Below, piece by piece: positions 51,387 to 64,000 of a DNA stretch of 64,000 nucleotides. The translations under genes and the position numbers were made by a program. The number at the start of each line of letters is the position of its first letter. Position 1 is the stretch's first letter. Origin of the DNA: Pseudomonas khorasanensis (GTDB lineage Bacteria > Pseudomonadota > Gammaproteobacteria > Pseudomonadales > Pseudomonadaceae); NCBI RefSeq assembly GCF_014268505.2, contig NZ_JABWQP020000003.1, forward strand, positions 310,001 to 374,000, read 5' to 3'. The notes beneath the pieces were generated by a model that worked only from the letters and a program-made list of their open reading frames with translations, did no database searches and was not told the origin of the DNA.

Positions 51387-52910
51387 GTGTCAGTGGAACT
51401 TTGGCAGCAGTGCGTGGAGCTTTTGCGCGAAGAGCTGCCTGCCCAACAATTCAACACCTGGATCCGTCCACTACAGGTCGAAGCCGAAGGCGACGAGTTG
51501 CGCGTCTACGCACCGAATCGTTTCGTGCTGGACTGGGTCAACGAAAAGTATCTGGGCCGCGTCCTTGAGCTACTGGATGAGCACGGCAATGGCGTGGCGC
51601 CGGCGCTGTCCTTATTAATAGGCAGCAAACGCAGCTCGGCGCCCCGTGCTGCCCCGAATGCTCCACTGGCGGCCGCACAGGTCTCCCAGGCTCAGTCCAA
51701 CAGTGTCCCGGCGAGCACTTCGGCACCGGCCCCAACACCGGCCCCCGCCAAGCGTTCCACACAGAAAACCGCTGAAATCAGCGAAGAGCCTTCGCGCGAC
51801 AGCTTCGACCCCATGGCCGGTGCCGCTTCGCAACAGGCCCCGGTTCGCGCTGAACAGCGCACCGTGCAGGTTGAAGGTGCGCTCAAGCACACCAGTTACC
51901 TGAACCGCACATTCACCTTCGAGAATTTCGTCGAAGGCAAATCCAACCAGCTCGCCCGCGCGGCGGCCTGGCAAGTGGCAGATAATCCCAAGCACGGCTA
52001 TAACCCGCTCTTCCTTTATGGTGGCGTCGGCCTGGGTAAAACCCACTTGATGCACGCGGTGGGTAACCACCTGTTAAAGAAGAACCCGAATGCCAAGGTC
52101 GTGTACTTGCATTCCGAGCGTTTCGTGGCTGATATGGTCAAGGCGCTGCAACTGAACGCCATTAACGAGTTCAAGCGTTTCTACCGTTCGGTGGACGCTT
52201 TGCTGATCGATGACATTCAGTTCTTTGCTCGTAAAGAGCGCTCTCAGGAAGAGTTTTTCCACACCTTCAACGCCCTGCTTGAAGGTGGTCAGCAGGTCAT
52301 TCTCACCAGTGACCGCTACCCGAAGGAAATCGAGGGCCTTGAAGAACGCCTGAAGTCCCGCTTCGGCTGGGGCCTGACCGTGGCGGTCGAGCCGCCGGAG
52401 CTGGAAACCCGTGTAGCGATTCTGATGAAGAAGGCGGATCAGGCCAAAGTCGATCTCCCGCACGACGCCGCATTCTTTATCGCCCAGCGCATCCGCTCCA
52501 ACGTCCGCGAACTGGAAGGTGCGCTGAAACGCGTGATCGCCCATTCGCATTTCATGGGCCGCGATATCACCATCGAGCTGATTCGCGAGTCCCTGAAAGA
52601 CTTGTTGGCGCTGCAGGATAAACTGGTCTCTGTGGATAACATTCAGCGCACGGTCGCCGAGTACTACAAGATCAAGATTTCCGATCTGCTGTCCAAGCGC
52701 CGCTCGCGCTCGGTAGCGCGTCCACGTCAGGTCGCCATGGCGTTGTCGAAAGAATTGACTAACCACAGTCTGCCGGAAATCGGTGATGTGTTTGGCGGAC
52801 GCGACCACACCACCGTGTTGCACGCCTGCCGCAAGATCAACGAACTTAAGGAATCCGACGCGGACATCCGCGAGGACTACAAGAACCTGCTGCGTACACT
52901 GACCACTTGA
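51387..52910 (+). CDS. dnaA: replication initiator DnaA
   Basis: A 507-residue AAA+ initiator. Domain I (residues 1-85) starts [21 protein letters not shown]; domain II is a long Ala/Pro/Ser-rich linker (about 85-160). Domain III has Walker [11 protein letters not shown] and Walker [10 protein letters not shown]; domain IV has the DNA-binding signature [16 protein letters not shown]. The start is GTG 51387 with AGGGGAT before it. It binds the boxes listed for oriC. Confidence 0.98.
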   Translation: MSVELWQQCVELLREELPAQQFNTWIRPLQVEAEGDELRVYAPNRFVLDWVNEKYLGRVLELLDEHGNGVAPALSLLIGSKRSSAPRAAPNAPLAAAQVSQAQSNSVPASTSAPAPTPAPAKRSTQKTAEISEEPSRDSFDPMAGAASQQAPVRAEQRTVQVEGALKHTSYLNRTFTFENFVEGKSNQLARAAAWQVADNPKHGYNPLFLYGGVGLGKTHLMHAVGNHLLKKNPNAKVVYLHSERFVADMVKALQLNAINEFKRFYRSVDALLIDDIQFFARKERSQEEFFHTFNALLEGGQQVILTSDRYPKEIEGLEERLKSRFGWGLTVAVEPPELETRVAILMKKADQAKVDLPHDAAFFIAQRIRSNVRELEGALKRVIAHSHFMGRDITIELIRESLKDLLALQDKLVSVDNIQRTVAEYYKIKISDLLSKRRSRSVARPRQVAMALSKELTNHSLPEIGDVFGGRDHTTVLHACRKINELKESDADIREDYKNLLRTLTT

Positions 52911-52949
52911 TGAACACCAGCGCAGCTTATTAAGGCAAGGGACTAGACC

Positions 52950-54053
52950 ATGCATTTCACCATTCAACGCGAAGCCCTGTTGAAACCCCTGCAACTGGTC
53001 GCAGGCGTCGTCGAGCGCCGACAGACCTTGCCGGTACTTTCCAACGTGCTGTTGGTAGTCGAAGGCCAGCAACTGTCGCTGACCGGTACCGACCTTGAAG
53101 TCGAACTGGTTGGCCGTGTGCAACTTGAAGAGCCGGCTGAAACAGGTTCCATCACCGTGCCTGCGCGCAAGTTGATGGACATCTGCAAAAGCCTGCCTAA
53201 CGATGCGCTGATCGACATCAAGGTCGACGAGCAGAAGCTGGTTGTGAAGGCCGGTCGCAGTCGCTTCACTCTGTCGACCTTGCCGGCCAACGATTTCCCG
53301 ACTGTCGAAGAAGGTCCTGGCTCGCTGACCTGCAGCCTGGAGCAAAGCAAACTGCGCCGTTTGATCGAGCGCACCAGCTTCGCCATGGCCCAGCAGGACG
53401 TGCGTTACTACCTCAACGGCATGCTGCTGGAAGTTTCCGAAGGCATCATCCGCGCTGTGGCCACTGACGGTCACCGTCTGGCGATGTGCTCGATGAAGGC
53501 CGATATCGGCCAGCCTGATCGCCATCAAGTGATCGTGCCGCGCAAAGGTATCCTCGAACTGGCGCGTCTGCTCACCGAGCCGGACGGCAATGTCAGCATC
53601 GTGCTGGGTCAGCACCACATCCGCGCCACTACCGGTGAATTCACTTTCACCTCGAAACTGGTCGACGGCAAGTTCCCGGACTATGAGCGCGTTCTGCCCA
53701 AGGGCGGCGACAAGCTGGTACTGGGCGATCGTCAGGCGCTGCGCGAAGCGTTCAGCCGCACGGCGATCCTGTCCAACGAAAAGTACCGTGGTATCCGCCT
53801 GCAACTGGCCAACGGGCAGTTGAAGATTCAGGCCAACAACCCGGAGCAGGAAGAAGCGGAAGAAGAAGTGGGCGTTGAGTACAACGGCGGCTCTTTGGAG
53901 ATCGGCTTCAACGTCAGTTACCTGCTCGACGTGCTGGGCGTGATGACTACCGAGCAGGTTCGTCTGATCCTGTCCGACTCCAACAGCAGTGCGCTGGTGC
54001 AAGAGTCCGACAACGACGACTCGGCTTACGTTGTCATGCCGATGCGCCTGTAA
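52950..54053 (+). CDS. dnaN: DNA polymerase III beta clamp
   Basis: A 367-residue sliding clamp with the three-fold repeated fold, starting [32 protein letters not shown] and ending with the conserved AYVVMPMRL. It forms a dimer ring that holds the polymerase on DNA. It follows dnaA by 39 bp in the dnaA-dnaN-recF-gyrB operon. Confidence 0.98.
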   Translation: MHFTIQREALLKPLQLVAGVVERRQTLPVLSNVLLVVEGQQLSLTGTDLEVELVGRVQLEEPAETGSITVPARKLMDICKSLPNDALIDIKVDEQKLVVKAGRSRFTLSTLPANDFPTVEEGPGSLTCSLEQSKLRRLIERTSFAMAQQDVRYYLNGMLLEVSEGIIRAVATDGHRLAMCSMKADIGQPDRHQVIVPRKGILELARLLTEPDGNVSIVLGQHHIRATTGEFTFTSKLVDGKFPDYERVLPKGGDKLVLGDRQALREAFSRTAILSNEKYRGIRLQLANGQLKIQANNPEQEEAEEEVGVEYNGGSLEIGFNVSYLLDVLGVMTTEQVRLILSDSNSSALVQESDNDDSAYVVMPMRL

Positions 54054-54066
54054 CAGCAGATCCTGG

Positions 54067-57593
<3,527 letters not shown>

Positions 57594-57612
57594 TTTCGGT
57601 TGTGTCCTACGC

Positions 57613-57650
57613 AAAAGAAACCCCGGCCATCGTGCCGGGGTTTTCTTTTA
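57613..57650. terminator. rho-independent terminator after gyrB
   Basis: Stem CCCCGGC (57621-57627) with GCCGGGG (57634-57640), extended by AAAAGAAA and TTTTCTTTT flanks. It closes the dnaA-dnaN-recF-gyrB operon about 20 bp after the gyrB stop. Confidence 0.92.
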
Positions 57651-57735
57651 TAAGACTTTAATCCGAGCGGGTGCCATCGATACCTGCGGCGCAAGGGCCT
57701 GGTTCGCCGCGCCCCTTCAAGGCAAGGAGTCAGCG

Positions 57736-57807
57736 ATGTGTTGGCCTTGGTGGCAGCACAAAACTCATTCATCCACCGTCGTCACACTCTCCAGGCGATA
57801 CCCATAG
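57736..57807 (+). CDS. possible 23-residue small ORF
   Basis: ATG 57736 is preceded by CAAGGAG with good spacing; the frame ends at TAG 57805-57807. The peptide starts MCWPWWQHK, is Trp-rich, and overlaps the 3' end of the response-regulator gene on the other strand. No family is recognised. It may be a chance ORF, though the ribosome site is better than expected by chance. Confidence 0.3.
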   Translation: MCWPWWQHKTHSSTVVTLSRRYP

Positions 57808-58484
57808 CCATAAATCGTCAGCAACTGCCAACCTCGATCCGCCGTCAGCCCCAGCTTGTTGCGCAGTCGGTAGATATGCGTATCCAGCGGCCGCGAGGAC
57901 GTTGTTTCTTCATTTGGCCAAAACCGCTCATACAGATAATCCCGCGATAACGGTCGGCCCAAGTTGCTGAACAGACACCGCGCCAGTCGGTACTCGCGTT
58001 CGGTCATGAGGATTGGCTTGCCCTCACGAGTGACGGTCAATTCGGCGTCGTCGAACCTCAGGTCATGAAACGTTTGCACTTCGCCTGCCGCGCTGCGTTG
58101 CTGGCTATGCCGACGCAAGACGGCGGCGACCCGTGCTTTCAGCTCATTGGGCCGAAAAGGCTTGCTGACATAGTCATCGGCTCCGGCATTCAGGGCTTGA
58201 ACGATATCGCTTTCCCCGTCGCGACTGGTGAGCATGATCGCTGCAGGTGGCGCGTCCATGTGTTCGCGGGTCCAGCGCAGCAGCGCCAGGCCCGTGAGGT
58301 CGGGGAGTTGCCAGTCCAGGATCAACAGGTCAAAGGTTTCCCGCCGCAGCTGTCGCAGCAGGTCTTCGCCGCGCTCGAAGCTGTGCAGTGACCACGGCTG
58401 CTCTGTGGCGTCAGCCATTTGCTGCAAAGTTTGCTCGACCCGGCGCAGTTCGGCGGGTTCATCGTCGAGTATCGCAACACGCAT
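57765..58484 (-). CDS. OmpR-type response regulator
   Basis: A 239-residue two-component regulator. The receiver domain has acidic D7/D8, phospho-acceptor D57 (LLILDWQL) and K108 (YVSKPF). The C-terminal winged helix has the OmpR-type SRDYLYERFWPNEE and LDTHIYRLRNKLGL. ATG 58484 with AAGGAAT upstream is preferred to an ATG 13 codons earlier. It is divergent from a histidine kinase, so the two are likely a pair. The signal is unknown. Confidence 0.92.
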   Translation of the reverse strand: MRVAILDDEPAELRRVEQTLQQMADATEQPWSLHSFERGEDLLRQLRRETFDLLILDWQLPDLTGLALLRWTREHMDAPPAAIMLTSRDGESDIVQALNAGADDYVSKPFRPNELKARVAAVLRRHSQQRSAAGEVQTFHDLRFDDAELTVTREGKPILMTEREYRLARCLFSNLGRPLSRDYLYERFWPNEETTSSRPLDTHIYRLRNKLGLTADRGWQLLTIYGYGYRLESVTTVDE

Positions 58485-58648
58485 TGGCGGGATTCCTTGT
58501 TGCTGGGGCAGAGATGTCGACAATAGCGACTCCCCGCCCGCTGTGAAAGAAGCAGCCCGTCGCTGGCCGACGTCCGCTATGATTCTTCGGGTCTACGTCT
58601 CAGACCAGTGACCTATGAAACCATTCACGTTGCCCCGCCCTTCCTGCA

Positions 58649-60184
58649 ATGAATAACCCTCAACGTCGGCGCGAAAGCCGTGAGCCGAGCCAGGTACAGC
58701 GGCTGTTCCGACAGCTGGTGCGCGAGTGGTTGTGGATAAGTCTGGTGCTGTTGCCGCTGACTGCATTGCTGTCCTACCGCGCCCAGTTCAATCTGCACAA
58801 CACTTCGCCGGCACCTGGTGCGTTGCTGTCCGTGGGGCTTGTCGCGGGTGTGCTTGGGCTGTTGCTATGGCGACCACGTTGGGCACTTTGGGTCACCTTG
58901 ATCGGCATGGCCTGTGCGCTGATCAGCAGCGCATTGCTGGCCGATATTCGCTATTGGTGGTCGCCGACGCCCGCGATGCTGGGCATGCTGTTCGGTTATT
59001 TGATCTGGAACTGGCGGCGCCTCAGCGTGGTGCTGACCTACTTCGGTTGGGAGCTGGCGCGTCTGGACAGCGAGCCCAAGGTCTTCCCCGAGCGGCGCCG
59101 GACCCGATTCACCGGCGCTGACCGTTTGCAGGGGCAAATCATGGCCCTTGAGCAAGCCATGAGCCGTACCCGTGATACCCGCCGTTTCATTGCCGATGGC
59201 CTGGAATATCTGCCTGTCGCGACGCTGATCAGTGATCCCAAAGGAACGATCCTGCTGGGCAACCGCAAAGCGCGAGAGCTGTTCGAGGCTCCCTTGGTGG
59301 GCGATGATGTACTCGACCAGTTGGCGCGGCTCGGCTACCCGGAATTATCCACAGAACAACGATGCGCATTGTCCACGCTGCCATTGCTTGAGTTTCGCGA
59401 CCACAAGGAGCGCAGCCTGCGCCTTGAACGAGCGGCCCTGCTGCCGGTGGACGGCGACACGCCCATCGGTTGGTTGCTGAGCCTTACTGATTTGAGTGCC
59501 GAGCGCGCCGCCGAAGAACAACGTGGCGTTCTGCTGCGCTTTCTTTCCCACGACCTGCGGGCTCCGCATTCGGCGATCCTCGCCCTGCTTGACGTGCATC
59601 GTCATCAGGAGGGCGCTGATGCGGCGTTGTTCGAGCAGATTGAGCGTCAGGTCCGTCGCGCGCTGGAACTGACCGATGGTTTCGTGTTGTTGGCCAGAGC
59701 TGAGTCCGAGTCTTATCAATTCCGCCCGACGCTGTTTGCGATGCTGGTATTGGACGTAGTGGATCAAATTTTGCCCATCGCTCAGCAGAAACGTATTTTA
59801 TTGCTCCACGACGTGGACGAAGAATGCCAGGAAAGACTGATTCTGGCCGATCAAGGGTTACTGACCCGAGCCTTGTTCAATCTGTTGGAAAATGCGATCA
59901 AATACAGCCCGGCGGGCAGCACCGTTCAGCTGAAGGTCAGTTGCCAGGGGCAATCGCTGCGCTGCGAACTGACGGATCAGGGCAAAGGCATCGCTGCCCA
60001 TGAGTTGCCCCACTTGTTCACTCAGTATCGGCGATTTTCCTCGGCCCAAGGCATCGACGGCGTGGGTCTGGGTCTGTCCATGGTCAAGGCCGTTATGGAT
60101 CACCATGGAGGCACGATCGACTGTATCAGTGTGGTGGATCAGGGCACGACGTTCCGGATCGGGCTGCCGTTGATTGTCGATTGA
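58649..60184 (+). CDS. sensor histidine kinase
   Basis: A 511-residue kinase with about four N-terminal membrane helices (residues 27-120), a PAS-like segment (about 185-285: LEYLPVATLISDPKGTILLGNRKA), the phospho-acceptor H301 (FLSHDLRAPHS), and an ATPase domain with N box (LFNLLENAIKYSP) and G boxes (DQGKGI, GVGLGLSMV). The last helices (WWSPTPAMLGMLFGYLIWNWRRL) look like those following the CHASE2 domain in large sensors, but no CHASE2 domain fits here. It is divergent from the response regulator by 164 bp. The ribosome site is poor. Confidence 0.9.
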   Translation: MNNPQRRRESREPSQVQRLFRQLVREWLWISLVLLPLTALLSYRAQFNLHNTSPAPGALLSVGLVAGVLGLLLWRPRWALWVTLIGMACALISSALLADIRYWWSPTPAMLGMLFGYLIWNWRRLSVVLTYFGWELARLDSEPKVFPERRRTRFTGADRLQGQIMALEQAMSRTRDTRRFIADGLEYLPVATLISDPKGTILLGNRKARELFEAPLVGDDVLDQLARLGYPELSTEQRCALSTLPLLEFRDHKERSLRLERAALLPVDGDTPIGWLLSLTDLSAERAAEEQRGVLLRFLSHDLRAPHSAILALLDVHRHQEGADAALFEQIERQVRRALELTDGFVLLARAESESYQFRPTLFAMLVLDVVDQILPIAQQKRILLLHDVDEECQERLILADQGLLTRALFNLLENAIKYSPAGSTVQLKVSCQGQSLRCELTDQGKGIAAHELPHLFTQYRRFSSAQGIDGVGLGLSMVKAVMDHHGGTIDCISVVDQGTTFRIGLPLIVD

Positions 60185-60192
60185 TCGGACAC

Positions 60193-60223
60193 AAAAAAAC
60201 CGGCTATAACGGCCGGTTTTTTT
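60193..60223. terminator. bidirectional rho-independent terminator
   Basis: Arms AAAAAAACCGGC and GCCGGTTTTTTT with a 7-base loop. It lies between the kinase stop and the opposing plsC gene. The remaining 128 bp to plsC hold only AT-rich sequence and a DnaA box at 60339-60347. Confidence 0.92.
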
Positions 60224-60351
60224 ACATCCGAATAAAACTTATGCACGGTTTTCGGTTATTTAGCAGCTTTTGAAATATCCAAGAAAATCAAATGCTTATG
60301 ACAAGATTGCGGATATTTCCAGCGAAACCGTACACAGGTTATCCACAAAAT

Positions 60352-61131
60352 TCAGACAGCTAGCGGATCGCTGGTTGCAGGCGCTTGCGGCGCCGGGGGC
60401 AGAGAACCCATTTCCCGCTGGGTTTTCTCGTTCCAGGCCTGTACCCGATCGTTCAGATCAGCGATGGCACGAGGCCCGCTGCCTTCGGCGTACATCGGTT
60501 CGCCGATGACTACTGTGATCACACCGGACTGCTTGCCCCAACCCATTTTCGGCCAGAATTTGCCTGCATTGTGTGCAATCGGCAGCACTGGAAGCGCCGC
60601 GTTTACCGCCAATGCGCTGCCACTGCGCGAAAATTTCCCCACCGTACCGAAAGGAACCCGGGTGCCTTCCGGAAAGATCAGCACCCATACGTTGTCCTTG
60701 AGCAGCTCATCACCTTTGGCGGCCACCTGCTTGAGCGCAGCTTTCGGGTTGTCCCGGTCGATGGCGATCGGTCGCAGCATGGCCATGGCCCAGCCGAAGA
60801 ACGGTACGTAGAGTAATTCGCGCTTGAGCACTTGGCTCAGCGGCGAAAAATAAGCGGAGAGAAAGAACGTCTCCCAAGTGCTCTGGTGGTTCGATTGAAT
60901 CACGCAGGGCCGGTCCGGCACGTTTTCCGCGCCTTTGATTTCGTAGCGGATACCAAGAAACACCTTGGTCAACCACAAGGCGCAACGACACCAATAAACG
61001 TTGATAAAACGATAGCGCGCCTTGAAGGAAAGAAAAGGCGCGATGAAAAAGCTCAGGCTGCACCACAGCAAGGCGGTCGTGCCCAGCAGCAGATAAAAAA
61101 GGAAGATTCTGAAGGCCCGCAGTATCGACAT
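60352..61131 (-). CDS. plsC: 1-acyl-sn-glycerol-3-phosphate acyltransferase
   Basis: A 259-residue membrane enzyme that makes phosphatidic acid. An N-terminal helix (FLFYLLLGTTALLWCSLSFFI) precedes the acyltransferase domain with NHQSTWE (the H-x4-acid catalytic pair uses Glu) and FPEGTR. The downstream position after gyrB matches P. aeruginosa lptA/PA0005. It lies 83 bp downstream of gmhB and probably shares its transcript. Confidence 0.93.
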   Translation of the reverse strand: MSILRAFRIFLFYLLLGTTALLWCSLSFFIAPFLSFKARYRFINVYWCRCALWLTKVFLGIRYEIKGAENVPDRPCVIQSNHQSTWETFFLSAYFSPLSQVLKRELLYVPFFGWAMAMLRPIAIDRDNPKAALKQVAAKGDELLKDNVWVLIFPEGTRVPFGTVGKFSRSGSALAVNAALPVLPIAHNAGKFWPKMGWGKQSGVITVVIGEPMYAEGSGPRAIADLNDRVQAWNEKTQREMGSLPPAPQAPATSDPLAV

Positions 61132-61214
61132 GGCGACGTTTACCGTTACGGGGCAATGCCCGACTGTTCAAGCGCACTCCCGAGCAATCCCTGGCCAGGA
61201 ATTTCAGAAGTACT

Positions 61215-61748
61215 CTAGTTGTGGATAAGTTCTGCGGCAATCGCCGCCAGATCGTCAAAAATCAGAGTGCCAACCGGCAGGGTTTTGCCCTGGGTCTTTT
61301 CGCCTTTTCCGGTCTTTACCAAAACTGGCTGTGAATCGACGGCTTTGGCGGCCTCCAGGTCACCAAGGCTGTCGCCGACGAACCAGACGCGGGTCAACGG
61401 CACGGCGTAATGCTCGGCAATGGTTTTCAGCATCCCCGGTTTCGGTTTGCGGCAATCGCAACCCTCGTCCGGCCCATGCGGGCAATACACGATCAACCCG
61501 ACTTCGCCGCCCTGCTCCGCGACCAGCTCGCGCAGGCGCGCGTGCATGGCCTCGAGGGTGGCAAGGTCGTAGTAGCCGCGAGCAATGCCTGACTGGTTGG
61601 TGGCGATCGCCACCGTCCAGCCGGCCTTGCTCAACTGCGCAATCGCTTCGATCGAGCCGGGCAGCGGAATCCACTCCTCCACCGACTTGATGTAAGCGTC
61701 GGAGTCGTAATTGATCACCCCGTCACGATCGAGAATCAGCAGTTTCAA
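61215..61748 (-). CDS. gmhB: D-glycero-beta-D-manno-heptose-1,7-bisphosphate 7-phosphatase
   Basis: A 177-residue HAD-superfamily phosphatase in ADP-heptose synthesis for the LPS core. The nucleophile is in LLILDRDGVIN (first Asp of DRDG), the zinc-site cysteines are in YCPHGPDEGCDCRKPKPGM, and the final motif is VGDSLGD. The start is TTG 61748: GAGGGG lies six bases before it and the family then begins MKLLILDRDG. It starts 10 bp after the glyS stop. Confidence 0.93.
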   Translation of the reverse strand: MKLLILDRDGVINYDSDAYIKSVEEWIPLPGSIEAIAQLSKAGWTVAIATNQSGIARGYYDLATLEAMHARLRELVAEQGGEVGLIVYCPHGPDEGCDCRKPKPGMLKTIAEHYAVPLTRVWFVGDSLGDLEAAKAVDSQPVLVKTGKGEKTQGKTLPVGTLIFDDLAAIAAELIHN

Positions 61749-61758
61749 CAGCAGCCCC

Positions 61759-63813
61759 TCAACCCAGCAGCGAAATGTCGGCAACGCCGAGGAAGAGGCC
61801 ACGCAGGCGCGCCAGCAGCGCATAGCGGTTGGCCCGTACGTTGGCGTCCTCGGCATTGACCATCACCGCGTCGAAGAACGCATCCACCGGCTCACGCAAT
61901 GCCGCCAGGCGTGCCAGCGATTCGTTGTACTGACGCGCGGCGGCCATCGGCTGCACGGCCTGATCCGCTTGCTGGATCGCCGAGTACAGCGAGAACTCAT
62001 TGGCGTTGTCGAAGTATTTGGCCTCGACCACCGTCGGCACCGAGCCTTCGACCTTGCTCAACAGGTTCGACACGCGCTTGTTCACCGCCGCCAACGCTGC
62101 CGCTTCCGGCAGTTTGCGGAAAGCCTGCACCGCTTGCACACGCTGATCGAAGTCCAGCGCCGAACCCGGCTTAAGCGCACGTACCGACAGGTAAGTGGCG
62201 ACATCGACGCCTTCGTCTTCGTAACGCGCACGCAGGCGGTCGAAGATGAATTCCAGCACCGATTCGTTGAGGCCGGCTGCCTTGACCTTGCTGCCGAACG
62301 CATTCACGGCAAAGGCCACGGCATCGTTCAGGTCCAGATCCAGTTGTTTCTCGATCAGGATGCGCAACACGCCAAGTGCTGCACGGCGCAGGGCGTAAGG
62401 GTCTTTGCTGCCGGTGGGCAGCATGCCGATACCGAAAATACCGACCAGGGTGTCGAGCTTGTCGGCGATTGCGACGGCCGCGCCGGTCAGGGTCGCTGGC
62501 AATTCAGCACCGGCACCGCGTGGCATGTACTGCTCGTTCAGCGCCAGCGCGACGTCTTGCGGCTCGCCGTCATTGAGGGCGTAGTAGTAGCCGGCGACAC
62601 CTTGCATTTCCGGGAACTCGCCGACCATTTCGGTGGCCAGGTCGCATTTGGACAACAGGCCGGCACGCGCCGCCCACGAAGCGTTGCCGCCAATGCGCGC
62701 GGCGATGTACGCCGCCAGCCTGGAAACACGTTCGGCCTTGTCGTAGACGCTGCCGAGTTTTTCCTGGAACACCACGTTCTGCAGGCGCAGGTTGAAGTCT
62801 TCGAGTTTCTGCTTCTTGTCTTGCTTGAAGAAGAACTCGGCGTCGGTCAGGCGCGGGCGAACCACTTTCTCGTTACCGGCGATGATCTGCTGTGGGTCTT
62901 TGCTTTCGATGTTGGCCACGGTAATGAAACGTGGCAGCAACTTGCCGTCGGCGTCCAACAGGCAGAAGTACTTCTGGTTGTCCTGCATGGTGGTGATCAG
63001 TGCTTCCTGCGGCACGTCGAGGAAGCGTTCCTCGAACGAGCACACCAGTGGCACTGGCCATTCAACCAGCGCGGTCACTTCGTCAAGCAGCGCCGGCGGC
63101 ACGATCGCGGTACCTTCCTGGCGCGTGGCCAGTTCTTCGGTGCGCTTGCTGATGATTTCGCGACGCTCGTTCGCATCGGCCAGTACGTAAGCGGCACGCA
63201 GGTCGGCCAGATAGCTGGATGGCGAACCGATGCGCACGCTTTGCGGGTGGTGGAAACGGTGACCGCGCGAATCACGGCCAGCCTTCTGCGCAAGAATTGT
63301 GCAGTCGATGACCTGATCACCGAGCAGCATCACCAGCCACTGGGTCGGACGCACGAACTCTTCCTTGCGCGCACCCCAACGCATACGTTTCGGGATTGGC
63401 AGGTCGTTCAGCGAGTCTTCGACGATGGTCGGCAGCAGGCTTGCGGTCGGCTTGCCGGCGATGTTCTGGCTATAGCGCAGTTTCGGACCGCTCTGGTCGA
63501 TCTCGCTCAGCTCGACGCCGCATTTCTTGGCGAAACCCAGCGCTGCTTGCGTCGGGTTGCCTTCAGCATCGAACGCCGCCTGACGTGGCGGGCCGTCGAG
63601 GTTGATGCTGCGATCCGGCTGCTGAGTGGCCAGCGCAGTGATCAACACGGCCAGACGGCGCGGCGCAGCGTAAACGGTTTTAGTCTCGTAGTTCAGGCCG
63701 GCGGCTTGCAGGCCCTTGTCGATACCGGCGAGGAACGCTTCAGCCAACGTGTTCAGTGCTTTGGGTGGCAGTTCTTCGGTGCCCAGTTCAACCAGAAAAT
63801 CTTGCGCACTCAT
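61759..63813 (-). CDS. glyS: glycyl-tRNA synthetase beta subunit
   Basis: A 684-residue subunit of the alpha2-beta2 glycyl-tRNA synthetase. It begins [20 protein letters not shown], contains the conserved TEWPV-like [21 protein letters not shown] block, and ends with the anticodon-binding domain. Its ATG overlaps the glyQ stop (ATGA), so the subunits are made together. Confidence 0.97.
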   Translation of the reverse strand: MSAQDFLVELGTEELPPKALNTLAEAFLAGIDKGLQAAGLNYETKTVYAAPRRLAVLITALATQQPDRSINLDGPPRQAAFDAEGNPTQAALGFAKKCGVELSEIDQSGPKLRYSQNIAGKPTASLLPTIVEDSLNDLPIPKRMRWGARKEEFVRPTQWLVMLLGDQVIDCTILAQKAGRDSRGHRFHHPQSVRIGSPSSYLADLRAAYVLADANERREIISKRTEELATRQEGTAIVPPALLDEVTALVEWPVPLVCSFEERFLDVPQEALITTMQDNQKYFCLLDADGKLLPRFITVANIESKDPQQIIAGNEKVVRPRLTDAEFFFKQDKKQKLEDFNLRLQNVVFQEKLGSVYDKAERVSRLAAYIAARIGGNASWAARAGLLSKCDLATEMVGEFPEMQGVAGYYYALNDGEPQDVALALNEQYMPRGAGAELPATLTGAAVAIADKLDTLVGIFGIGMLPTGSKDPYALRRAALGVLRILIEKQLDLDLNDAVAFAVNAFGSKVKAAGLNESVLEFIFDRLRARYEDEGVDVATYLSVRALKPGSALDFDQRVQAVQAFRKLPEAAALAAVNKRVSNLLSKVEGSVPTVVEAKYFDNANEFSLYSAIQQADQAVQPMAAARQYNESLARLAALREPVDAFFDAVMVNAEDANVRANRYALLARLRGLFLGVADISLLG

Positions 63814-64000
63814 TGTGCAGCCTCCAGCTTGGCCAGTACTTCGTCACGCAGATCCGGGGTTGCCATCGGGAAGCCCAGCTTGGCCCGCGCCAGCAGATAG
63901 GCTTGCGCAACGGAACGCGCCAGGGTGCGTACGCGCAGGATGTATTGCTGACGCGCGGTCACCGAGATTGCCCGGCGCGCATCCAGCAGGTTGAAGGTGT
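63810..64000 (-). CDS. glyQ: glycyl-tRNA synthetase alpha subunit, 3' end (partial)
   Basis: The visible 62 codons end the alpha subunit: [18 protein letters not shown] and LARAKLGFP are conserved near its C-terminus. The gene runs off the right edge. The TGA (63810-63812) overlaps the glyS ATG. Confidence 0.95.
   Translation of the reverse strand, partial: TFNLLDARRAISVTARQQYILRVRTLARSVAQAYLLARAKLGFPMATPDLRDEVLAKLEAAQ

Noticed and set aside
61711..63900. 729-codon open frame opposite glyS
   Set aside because: An antisense shadow of glyS extending into the glyQ end.

Overview
The window looks like the origin-proximal part of a Pseudomonas chromosome, most likely of the P. fluorescens group. 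The evidence is the rpmH-dnaA-dnaN-recF-gyrB order around an array of DnaA boxes, the neighbouring rnpA-yidD-yidC-mnmE-mnmG-rsmG-parA-parB-atp series, glmU-glmR-glmS beyond it, GC-rich coding sequence, and REP copies of the type common in P. fluorescens. No rRNA, tRNA, CRISPR array, insertion sequence or prophage was seen.

Layout. 1-3.5 kb: a partial gene end, a DUF3617 exported protein, and convergent membrane-lipid genes cls and cfa. 3.6-9.6 kb: a tightly coupled operon of three SPFH-domain membrane proteins (one with a His-rich N-terminus) and a P1B-type ATPase resembling the HmtA metal importer; a Zur-like palindrome lies 35 bp before its first gene. 9.8-14.3 kb: an Lrp regulator divergent from a LysE-type exporter, then an unknown exported 711-residue protein overlapping a DUF3142 lipoprotein. 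14.5-28.7 kb: a lipopolysaccharide locus, with methyltransferase, acyltransferase and two paralogous glycosyltransferases on the minus strand, divergent from rmd-gmd-wbpW-wzm-wzt-wbpX-wbpY-wbpZ, the common polysaccharide antigen (A-band D-rhamnan) pathway. 28.8-30.5 kb: a glutathione S-transferase and a LysR regulator.

30.5-42 kb: glmS-glmR-glmU (UDP-GlcNAc supply) and the complete nine-gene atpIBEFHAGDC operon with a good sigma-70 promoter. 42-50.8 kb: parB-parA-rsmG-mnmG, mnmE, yidC-yidD-rnpA-rpmH. 50.8-57.6 kb: oriC, then dnaA-dnaN-recF-gyrB. 57.7-60.2 kb: a divergent response regulator / histidine kinase pair. 60.3-64 kb: plsC, gmhB, glyS and the 3' end of glyQ.

Working together: ParA/ParB (42-44 kb) have two perfect 14-bp parS palindromes as probable targets, one inside recF and one inside an SPFH gene 44 kb away. 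The mnmG-mnmE spacer carries an AT-rich stretch and DnaA boxes that line up without gaps with oriC at an offset of exactly 4491 bp, so it looks like a duplicated origin module. Perfect DnaA boxes (TTATCCACA) are strongly enriched from 30.5 to 61.2 kb, with 23 found by eye, and none was seen in the first 30 kb. The most interesting signals are this duplicated origin module and the SPFH / P-type ATPase / Zur-box operon.
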